45,149 nt of DNA from Poronia punctata (lineage: Eukaryota; Ascomycota; Sordariomycetes; Xylariales; Xylariaceae), in contig MU401718.1 in NCBI GenBank assembly GCA_022579005.1, forward strand, positions 1-45,149, given 5' to 3'. Positions 36,000 through 45,149 of the stretch are shown here, in pieces (position 1 is the first letter of the stretch; every line of letters starts with the position of its first letter). The notes under the pieces were generated by a model. The model made no database searches. It was not told where the DNA came from and was given only the letters and a program-made list of their open reading frames with translations. Both the position numbers and the translations under genes were made by a program.

Positions 36000-37086
36000 T
36001 TATAATCCACCACCAATTATACTTCCACCAGTACCGACCCGACTCCTCGCATCCGGCAGAGGTATATTCGTAACCACATTCCCAATCTTGACTTTGACAC
36101 CATCAACCCGGAGACGCATGGCGCATACTTCATCTCTCATGCTCCTCCCATTATTTACAGATGATGAACTAGAACTAGAGCCCGAACTAGAATTAAAAAC
36201 CTCCTCCGTCACGCGCAAAAGCGTAGAATCAGGCAAGGCAAACGACCAAGCAATAGAGATGTGAAAGGCCGTATTTACATTTGTATTCGTATTATCCTCG
36301 CCACCGTATAGGGCCGGTTGGCCGAAAGATGTGACGACGGAATTACTTTGCTGTAAAAGGGTTGAAAGTTGCGGGTTTGATATCATCTCCTCATCAGCAG
36401 CAGAAGAAACCCTTAACACGAGAAACGACCTCGCGGATTCATCCGTGCGGTGCCATTCCAATCCCTGCGGTAGAAGTTCAAAGGGACGGATACCGCTTCC
36501 GCGGATACTCGATTCTAGATTGGTTAGGAAGTCGTCTTTTTGGGACGTCGTTAGGACGATGGGACGGGAGAGGCTGATGTGTAGGGGTTGTGGGGCGCCT
36601 AGGTCCGAGGTTAGGAAGGATGTTATTGGTTTTGTGGTGGAGGGGGTTGATGATGAGGTTAGATGGGAGAGGAGATTGGTGAGGAGGGTGCGTTGGGTTT
36701 GGGTTGGATGCCCTGTTGTATATATGTATGTGTTAGTTAGTCTTTGGAGAGATTGATTGATTGATTGGTAGGTGAGGTGATGAGATGAGATGAGATGAGA
36801 TGAGATGAAACTTACACTCGATATATACATGAGATGGCCAGTTCCCGACTTTATGCGGATTCACGCGTTTCCGTCCCTGATGTAATGCCGGGTCGTCGCT
36901 AGCGCTGACCCTTACCGTGGAAGCGTATAAGTCGTGAAAGGCAGGTGGGAGAGGTGGGAGTTCACTTGTTTCTTTCGTGGTTTTGTTTGTGTTGTTGGGA
37001 GTGGTGGTGTGTGATAGCTTCCGTTTCTTGACCTGCTGTGAACCTTCTGGTTCGGAAGAGTCTGACGAGTAGTCTACGAGAGGCAT
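36000..37086 (-). CDS. USB1: U6 snRNA 3'-5' phosphodiesterase Usb1 (327 aa, 2 exons)
   Basis: Nuclear 2H-family phosphodiesterase that trims and caps the 3' oligo(U) end of U6 spliceosomal RNA. Exons on the minus strand: 37,086-36,816 and 36,712-36,000 (984 nt). The start [12 protein letters not shown] and KKRK motif match the N-terminus of fungal Usb1; [11 protein letters not shown] spans the splice junction. The two catalytic His-x-Ser motifs are present: PLHISLSR (H135, S137) and AFHISIAW (H241, S243). A run of serines near 266-275 is an insertion-like low-complexity loop. The C-terminus ([13 protein letters not shown]) is family-like. The 103-nt intron contains a (GATGA)n repeat. It converges on ERO1. 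Confidence 0.94.
36779..36809. repeat. (GATGA)n pentamer repeat in the USB1 intron
   Basis: About six GATGA/TGAGA units just downstream (on the minus strand) of the USB1 exon 1 donor site. Entirely intronic. Confidence 0.85.
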
Positions 37087-37708
37087 GGCCAGAATTTTAA
37101 GGGATTATGATAACATGGGAACTAGGTATTCGAATTTGTTGATCGGTTCGGATCGAGGATCCAGAAAAAGAGGTATATGGCCTCGTGGTACTCGTGAATA
37201 ATGAATGGTGAAGCTTCCGGTTCATCAAAAGCAGCTCGGACGCTTTGACAGCTCTGGTCTCCACTAAAAGACAGGCGGTCTAGCGGGAACGGGCCCTAAG
37301 GGAGAGACCACGGCTTGGCCCTCTACAGATAATACCTCCAGGCTGCAAACTCCTGTGATGTGAACCGTCTTATCTTTCCATGAGACAAACTGACGTGCAA
37401 ATGAAAAGCAGTAGGGCCTAGCCTTATAATACGAAAAATAAGTCTTCATAAGCAGGCTTTTGAACAGTATTTACTCTGTGTTTTCGGCACGATGAACACA
37501 TTTTAGACAAAACTACGCCGACCTCTCCTGAACTTCTACAAACCCCCTTCGCATATGCAACTTGCAAGCCATCTGGATCATAGATGTTACACCGGACAGG
37601 TGGTGACTTCTTCTTTGCAATTAGTAGGTACATGTAGTCGGTGAGGGTGACTTGCCGGGTATGCCCAAATTGAGTGTATCCTTTGCTTCAAAGCTACCAG
37701 GATGACTG
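37087..37708. other. Intergenic region between USB1 and the right-hand retrotransposon
   Basis: Promoter side of USB1, then DNA flanking the LTR element. Minus-strand frames at 37,264-37,449 and 37,424-37,633 are open; the second contains CSSCRKHR but no other recognisable feature, and I do not call either a gene. Composition is normal right up to the LTR, with no visible spread of RIP. Confidence 0.6.
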
Positions 37709-37932
37709 TGTTGGGATCGGATTTACAATTTTCCGATCCTGGAAGCTCCGATCACTGGAACTTTCCAATTTTATCCGTTGGACCTACTTATAAATCCTAT
37801 GATTTAGGGAGCAACCCCTTTAATAAGTAACTTTTATACTGCAGTTGTAAACCTTAAATCTTTGTTATTTATATTTAAATAAGGGGATTAAAGTAAATAA
37901 ATTTAAATAAAATAAAATTACTTTTTTTATTA
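37709..37932 (+). repeat. Left (5') LTR, 224 bp
   Basis: Aligns base for base without gaps to 44,629-44,852. Differences are C/T or G/A pairs. The first ~120 bases keep G and C (TGTTGGGATCGG...), whereas the last ~80 are mutated to A/T. An 8-bp inverted repeat, GGATCGGA (37,714) and TCCGATCC (37,732), lies at its outer end. Confidence 0.88.
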
Positions 37933-40900
37933 CTTTTAAGGTCTAGATACCTTAGTGCAAGCTTATATCTTTTTTTAGTATTTTTAGTAAAGCACTAAAA
38001 TGCTTTAAAAATAAAAAAACTGTTTATTATATAAAGTTGTTAATACTTTTAAAAGCTATATTAGCTATTATATTATTATAAAAAGCTATATTAGCTTTTT
38101 AAATTATTATATTAAAAAGCTGTATTAGCTTTTAAATTATATTAAAAAGCTATATTAGCTTTTAAACCTATTATAAAAAGCTATATTAGCTTTATTTAAA
38201 AATTAAAAAAAGCTATATTAGCTATTTTAAAAATCTACTATATTAGTAAACTTATTAGTTTATTATTTAAATATATTAATTATATTATTATACTACTTAA
38301 CTTAAAAACACTTTATATTTATTATATAAAAAAGTTAACTTAAAGTATTATTATATTTATTTAATTTATTATTTAAAAAAGCAAAAGATTTTAATAAAAA
38401 GCTATTACTTATTAATTTAAAATATAAATACTCTAACCTTTTATATATTAAAAAACCTATTATATAGTTACTTTTAACTTATTTAATTTAAATTTTATTA
38501 TTTAACATAAAAAAAAACAAAGTTATATTATTAAAAGCTAAATAGCTATATTTAAATCTAGCTAACTATAGTTAGTTTACTAAAAAAGCATTTATAGTAC
38601 AATAAATTTAAAAGGTCTAATAAAAGTTTTATAAAGCAAAAGCTTTTAACTTATATTTAAATATAATAAAAGTAATAAATATGCTTTATAAAAAAGCTGC
38701 TGCTACTTTTATTAATAGTTAAATTAACTTATAAGCAATTATAACTAAAGCTAAAAGCTAAAAAGCATTATTAAAAAATCTTTTAACTTTTAAACAAGCT
38801 TTTTAAAATAAGTTTTTAGCTAAGTTAAAAAATAAAAACGCTACTTAACTTATAAATAACTTATAAAAGCTTTATTAAAAAAATAAAAACCTAGTTTTAT
38901 ACTATAACTAAACTATTATATTACTAAAAAAAATAAAAAGCTAAAATGCTTTTATTACTATATTCTTTATTTAATTATTAGTACTTAAACAATTTACTTT
39001 AAAATTAGTTATTAAAGCGTTTGTTAATAAAATTTAAAATAAAGATTTTAAACTAAAAGCTATAAACAAAAAAGCTTATAATGCTTATTTATTAAAAGAT
39101 TTTTAAAATATAGTAAAAAGTATAGCTTATATGCTTAAAACTAAAAAATAATCTTAAAAAAAAAGGCTAAAAAGCTTAAAATTTAAATAATAAAAAAAAT
39201 AATAGCTATAAATACTAAAATAAACATAAACAAAGCAATTTAAAAAGCTTATTTAACTTTTAATATTATTTTATTATTAAGCTTTTATATATACTTAAAA
39301 AGATTTTTAAAATTTAAAGTTAAAAAACTTAAAATCTTTTAAAAAACCTAATTACAGCTTAATATATTAACTTAGCAAAATTTTTAACTTACTTATAAAA
39401 AAAGCTTTTAAAAATTAAAATATAAAGCAGCAAAGCAACAAACAGCACTTATTATTAAAATAAACCTATTAAAGCTTTTACTATAAAAAAACTTAAAAAA
39501 TCTATTAATAAATAAAAAAAAAAAGTTATAAAAAGTATTAAAGTTTGCTTTTATTATAAAAAACTAAGTTATATTAAACTAAATTACACTATACTTAAAA
39601 CATTTACTTTAAAACTATAAAAATAAGCATAATTAAAAACTTTAATAGTTTTTTATAAAAAAGTAAAAAAAACAAAAGTTAATAGTACTAAGCTTATTTT
39701 TTTTTAGCTACGTTATAATATTTTATAATACTTTAAAAAATAGCTTAAAAAGAAAATAATAATAATTTATTAAATAAAAGATTTTAGTATTATATTATTA
39801 TAAGCTTGTTAAGCTATATACTTAAAAGATTTAAGTTTAAAAAATCTAAGTTTAAAGCATTTAAATTTAAAAAATTTAAAAACAAAAAAAAATTAAAAAA
39901 TTATAAGCAAAAAAATAAGCTAAAAGCTTAAATATGCCTATTATAAAGCATGCTTACAAAAATATTTAAAAAACCTTTAAAGCAAAAACGTAATAAAAAA
40001 AAATTAATTTTTATTAAATTACTTTTAAATAAAAAAAAAGCAAAAAACGTAAAAAAAACAAAAAGCAAAAAGCTTTTTATTATACTAAAAAGATTTATAA
40101 TAAGCTAAAAAAAAACTTTTTAACTATAAAAAGCTAGCTAATTAAATTTAAATTAAAATAAGTTTAATAGATCTATTTTAAGTTAGTTTTAATACTTTTT
40201 TAGCTATAAAGCATATAGCTACTTAAATTATTATAAAAGCTTAAAAAAAAGCTAAATTAATAGCTTAAACTAAAAAATTAATATATTTAAACTTAAATTT
40301 AGCTTTAATATACTTAGCTACTGCTACTTAAAAAGTTACTTTAATTTTTTATTATAAACAAAATAAAAAATAATTAACTAAATTACTACTAAAAAGTTTT
40401 GCTTAAACTAACTAAAGATTTAATATTAATATTATATTTTAAAAAAAGTAAAAAAGCTAGGTTTTAAAGCTTTTAAGCTTTTAAATTTAAAATTTAATTA
40501 GTTTTTTATTTAAATATTAAGCAAAGATTTAGCAAAAGTAATATATTATATTATTATAACACTAACCGTTAAAAAAATATAGCATACTATATAAGCTATT
40601 ATTAAAGCTTTTGTAATAAGTTATAAAATAAATAATAAAATTTATATAATCTTAAAACTTTTATAGTTATAAAACATAGCTATAGTAATTAATATACGCT
40701 TAAATATTTTAAGTATAAAGAATAAAAGTTAAAAAAATCTTTATATAAAAATTAAAAAACTTATAATAATTTAGTTTAAAAGTTATAAACTATTTTTATT
40801 ACTAAATAAACTTTTTATTAAACTAAACTTAAAAATAGCTTTAAAAAAGCTAAACAAATTAAAAATAAAAAATTTAAATAAATTTAAAAGCTTTAATAGT

Positions 40901-42061
40901 TTTTAAAGCAAAAATAAAAAAAATTTAAAAGCTTTAAATAATTTATTAAAAAACTAAATAAGCTATTATAACTATTTTATTAAGTTGCTTTAAACTACTA
41001 AGTTATTAAATTTAAAAAAAACAAAGTTATAAAAATTAAAACAAGCTTATTAATTAAGCTTTATATTATACTTTTAAAAATATATTATTTAATAAATTTT
41101 CTTAAATTTATATTTTATTTTTATAAGTAAACTATATATTATAAACTTAAATTAAATATATATAGTACTAAAAAAGCTATATATTATACTTTAAAATTAA
41201 TATTAGCAATTTTTAATATAAAAGATTTAGTACCTAGTTAATACGTTACCCTAAAAAAAAAGTATATATAAAATTATTAAAATCTACTAAAAGCTTTTTA
41301 AAAGTAACAATACTATTTTTTACTTAAAAGAAACTTATTTACTAAGCTATAGTAATTACTAAAAAGGTTTTCTTATTAAAAATAAAAGCTTAATTTAAAA
41401 AATTTAAAATTTATTTAAGTTTATTAGTGCTAAATAATTTTTAAAAAAATATTATAAAAACCTTTTATATATACTAAGATTTTAATGCTTTTAGCATTAT
41501 AAACATATAAGCAACTAATTTATATAAATACTATATAAAGCTTAAAAAAAAAGTAAAGCTATAAAATAAATTTAAATAAAAAATATAAACTTAACCTTAA
41601 AAATACTAAATAAACAAATTAATATAAAAAAAAATTAATACTAGTATATATAAATTAACTATTACTATAAATAAAAAACTTTTATTATAAAAATCTTAGC
41701 TTATAATAGTTATAAAAAATTGCATATTTATTAACCTAAACTTATAAAAAAAGCAACGTATTATTTTTAACTACTAAAATATAAATAGAAATTTGCTAAA
41801 AATTAATATGCTATTTATTACTAAGATTTATAATTACCTAAGCAATTTAGCAGCTAGAAGTTTTTTTAAATTTAATTTAAAAAACGCGTTTTAAGTAATC
41901 TTTATATACTTACTTTATAAACATATATTTACTTTTTTTATTTTAAAATTTTTATAAATATAACTAACTAAAATATTATAAAGCTTGCAAACGTTTATTT
42001 CTTTTTAACTAAGCTTATAAAAATTATACTAGGCTTTATTTTATTTTTAAATTTTAAAGAT

Positions 42062-42910
42062 TTATTACTATAACTATATAGTTTAAAAAATATAGTACTT
42101 ATATTTTTTTATATAAATAATATATTTTTATTTTATAAAAACTTTTAAGCACAATAAAAATTTATTAAGCTTAATTTTTTACTAAAAATAGCATAAGCTA
42201 TACTAAAGTTATCTTTTAAAAAAATTTACCTTAAATATATTAAAATAGTAGTATTAAAAGTGCTTTATTATATTTATAAAAGCTTATAAGTAATACTAAA
42301 AAAAAGCAAAAAAATTTAAATATAGCTTATACTAATAAATTAAATAGCTATAAGATTATTTTTAAAAGCTATTAGCTATACTTATAAATAAATTAAAAAT
42401 TTTATTAAAATTGCAAAACTATTAACTAAATTAACTAAATTTATTAAATAGCAATAAAACTATATAAAAGCTTTAGCTTTTAACTTATTAAAAACGCAAT
42501 CTTTAGCTATTATAAAAATATATAAACATATTTATAATAAAAAAGTAAAAGTATTTACTAATACCTTAAAATATAGTAATAAATTTTTTATTATATAAAC
42601 TTAAAATAAAATTAATATTTTTTTAATATATAACAGTTTTTTGTTTATAAAAACTTAAAAAAACTATAAAATATATAAATACAAGCTTTTAGTTATTATA
42701 AAGCTTTTATATTATTATATTTAATACTTTATTATACTACTTAAAAAATAATTAATTATATATACTAATTACTTATTACTTAGCTTTTTTATTAACTTAA
42801 TATATTATAAAAGTATTTATGCTAAATAAGCTAATAAGCTTAAATAGTTAAACGTTTAAATTTAATATATTTTTTTAAAAAAAAATAAAGCTATAAATAC
42901 TTTATTAAAA
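42062..42910 (+). pseudogene. Dead reverse transcriptase / RNase H of the right-hand retrotransposon
   Basis: Frame starting at 42,062 reads through many stop codons. The Y-x-D-D box appears as YINNIFLF at 42,110, both aspartates replaced by asparagine. SYTYK and IKNFIKIAKLLTKLTK (about 42,370-42,440) match the RT/RNase H connection of Ty3/Gypsy elements. VKVFTNTLKYSN (about 42,545) stands at the start of RNase H, catalytic Asp again Asn. The region closes with KKNKAINTLLKIIF, where the family has the end of RNase H. The sequence differs from the left-hand element, so it is a separate family. Confidence 0.7.
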
Positions 42911-44628
42911 ATAATATTTAAAAAAAACAACTATAATTTTAATATTTTAAAAAAACTTAGCAAATTAAATAACTATAGCAAATAAATTTAAAAAAATAAT
43001 AAAAGAAAATATAAAAATATCTTATTAAAGCTTTTAAAAAAAAAAGCAAAAGCTTTAATTAAAGCTAACTATTAAGCTACTAAATAAGTAAACTTAAAAT
43101 TATATTTTTATATTATATAAAACTAGTTTAATAAATTAAATAAATTCTAATTACTAAGTAACTTAATATTAAGTTTTAAAAATTTTATATATAATTTAAA
43201 ATATAAAGCTAAATTATAGTATTTAAATATTTACAAGCTTTTAAAAAAAAATATTATAATCTATTAAATAAAATAAAATAAAAAGTACTGCTTAAATAAG
43301 CACAAGATTATTAAATTTATAAAAATTAGCTTAAGTATTAATAACAAAAAATATAAAAGTTATATATATATTAAAATAAAGTAGCAAAAGCTTTTAAGCA
43401 AGCTTATAATAATTTAAGTTATTTTTTAATAATAATAACGCTTTAAAAAATAAGCAAATTAATATACTAGCTAACTATAATAAAAAATATATAAGATTAT
43501 TACTTAAAATATATACGCTATACTAAGTATAAGCTAGCTATATTAAAAGCTTTTAATTTTTTTATTATAATAATAGCACTATTTTAAGTTATTATTATAG
43601 ATTTTATTAAACTATTTTTTAAAATATTTAAAAAATATTGTTATTATTTGCTATTAGTAAATTATTTTAGCTATTTTGCTTAAGCTATACTTATAAAAAA
43701 CTATAAAAAAAGTTTAGTAAAAATTAAAATTATAAAATAAAGGTATTTTATTAGCATTACTTTATTAAAAGTATATATAAATCTTAAAAAAGCTTTTATT
43801 TTAAAAAAATTTAGTTATATGCTTTAAAAAATAAGTACTAAGCTTATTAATTTTCTTTTAAGATTTTATAAATTTATTAAAATAGTAAAAGCATATATAA
43901 AGATTTTTTAATAAGTACTTAAAAAAATTATTTTTATAAATATAGTATAAGCTAACTAATTCCTAAAAGCGATCTTATATTATAATAGCAAACTAATAAT
44001 ATTAATTAAATTATTATTAGTTAAAATACTATATAAGGTTATATTTTATAAGTTATTAAAATTAAAGTTTTTATTAGCTAATTAAGCTATTTTAAAAACT
44101 TTACTAGCTTTTAAAAATTTTAACTTACTAATAAAAAACAAGCTTATATTATTATAAGCAAAGCTTATAATTAAAGTATAAGCAAATTAAAAAAGCATTT
44201 TAAAAAATATATTAATTAAACGTAAATTTAAAAAATATTAATATAATATAAAAGTTTTAAAAATTTAACTTAAAGATTTTATAATGTTGTTATAAAACAA
44301 AAAACTATAAAAGCTAACCTTATAATAAAAAGTCTGTTTATTATTAAAAAGCATTTTAATAAGCTATTATTTAAATTAATTAACTTAAATAAATTATTAA
44401 CATTTTTATATAACTATTATAAAGACTTATTAAAAGTTTTTAAACTATAAAAAAAATATTTATATTAAAAAAATAACTTAGTATTGCTTATAAAAATAAA
44501 TATACATATTTATTAACTATTTAATTAAGCTTAACTTTTTACATTTACTACTTATTACTTTATTTAGCAAGCTTATAATAACTTTATTTTTTAACTATAA
44601 AGCGCAGACTTTCTTATTTTTATTTATT

Positions 44629-44852
44629 TATTAAAATTAAATTTACAATTTTCTAATCTTAAAAGCTTTAATTACTAAAACTTTCTAATTTTATTTATTA
44701 AACTTACTTATAAATCCTATAATTTAAAAAGCAACCCTTTTAATAGGTAACTTTTATATTACAGTTATAAACCTTAAATCCCTGTTATTTACATTTAAAT
44801 AAGGGGATTAGAGTAAATAGATCTAAACAGAATAGAATCACCTTTTTCGTCA
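44629..44852 (+). repeat. Right (3') LTR, 224 bp
   Basis: Same length as the left LTR and colinear with it. Here the first ~150 bases are the mutated part (TATTAAAATTAA where the left copy has TGTTGGGATCGG), and the last ~75 bases keep G and C, ending TTCGTCA. Confidence 0.88.
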
Positions 44853-45149
44853 CTTGCCCGAGTTTACGAGGGAGATGGTGTTCCTGTTTTGTCTACTATG
44901 ACTATGACCACTTTGCTGTATTGTTCCTGTTTTCTATAGGAGAAAATGCGTCTAAAAGTAGTTAGAGGATTTCCTATTTTAGACAGAAAATGGCCAATGC
45001 CAAGACATTTGCATTTCTATAGGGAGGTTTTCTTAGCATTGGGCACTGCCGATAACTACCTAGCCACACCACTTAGAATTAGCCACAACATAGCCACAAG
45101 GTCAGGTCAGCTAAGGTAAGGTCCATGACCTTTAGAATTCACCTGCCAT
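44853..45149. other. Non-RIPped sequence right of the retrotransposon
   Basis: Normal composition resumes immediately after the LTR. GTTCCTGTTTT occurs twice (about 44,880 and 44,925) and TAGCCACA three times (45,061, 45,080, 45,091). No gene is visible before the window ends; it may be part of another repeat. Confidence 0.55.

Larger units (their letters stand above)
37709..44852 (+). mobile_element. Complete, RIP-mutated Ty3/Gypsy LTR retrotransposon (7,144 bp)
   Basis: Bounded by two 224-bp direct repeats (37,709-37,932 and 44,629-44,852), both starting at a TG (TA after mutation on the right) and ending at a CA (TA on the left). The interior is almost pure A/T with the same damage as the left block. 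A + strand frame near 42,062-42,900 retains reverse transcriptase and RNase H features, so transcription is rightward. About 3.6 kb upstream of it would hold gag and protease, and about 1.7 kb downstream the integrase; neither could be read securely. I see no target-site duplication: GACTG on the left, CTTGC on the right. Confidence 0.88.

Noticed and set aside
37424..37633. Minus-strand 69-residue frame with CSSCRKHR, reminiscent of a zinc-cluster start
   Set aside because: Only one Cys pair with basic residues; the rest of a Zn2Cys6 pattern is absent and there is no supporting exon.

Overview
The window is from a filamentous ascomycete (Pezizomycotina, probably a sordariomycete). The genes carry short spliceosomal introns (about 58-118 nt, with one of 462 nt) with GT..AG ends and CTAAC/CTAAT-like branch sites. 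The proteins are typical fungal housekeeping families. Both flanks are extremely AT-rich and carry the C-to-T/G-to-A damage of repeat-induced point mutation (RIP).

Layout. (1) Bases 1 to about 9,840 are a RIP-mutated block. At least the first 5.6 kb is a decayed Ty3/Gypsy chromovirus whose reverse transcriptase, RNase H, integrase and chromodomain can still be followed in one + strand frame. (2) Bases 9,840 to 37,708 are a gene island of normal composition with seven confident genes and one probable one: a zinc alcohol dehydrogenase (+), a TOS1-like cell-wall protein (-), a RING-like protein with a repeat-rich tail (-), an Ssb-type ribosome-associated Hsp70 (-), an RSC4-like double-bromodomain protein (-), CKS1 (+), ERO1 (+) and the U6 snRNA phosphodiesterase USB1 (-). 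Intergenic stretches are long (0.6-4.1 kb), full of simple repeats, and peppered with an unexplained octamer, TACGAGTA. (3) Bases 37,709-44,852 are a second, complete LTR retrotransposon of the Ty3/Gypsy class, with two 224-bp TG...CA direct repeats and a heavily RIPped interior. (4) The last 300 bases are ordinary, non-RIPped sequence.

How the genes relate. They are not a pathway cluster. They are dispersed core functions: protein folding (Ssb on the ribosome, Ero1 in the ER), chromatin and cell cycle (RSC4 and CKS1, divergently arranged around 1.2 kb of shared upstream DNA), RNA processing (USB1), cell wall (TOS1-like) and redox metabolism (ADH). Every gene model was assembled by hand from reading frames and splice signals. 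Exon lengths sum to intact frames and the protein lengths agree with my knowledge of the families.

I found no new multi-gene system. The most noteworthy signals are the mutational signature and fading edges of the RIPped elements, the TACGAGTA octamer, and the RING-like gene whose tail is built from trinucleotide repeats and whose RING lacks one usual zinc ligand.
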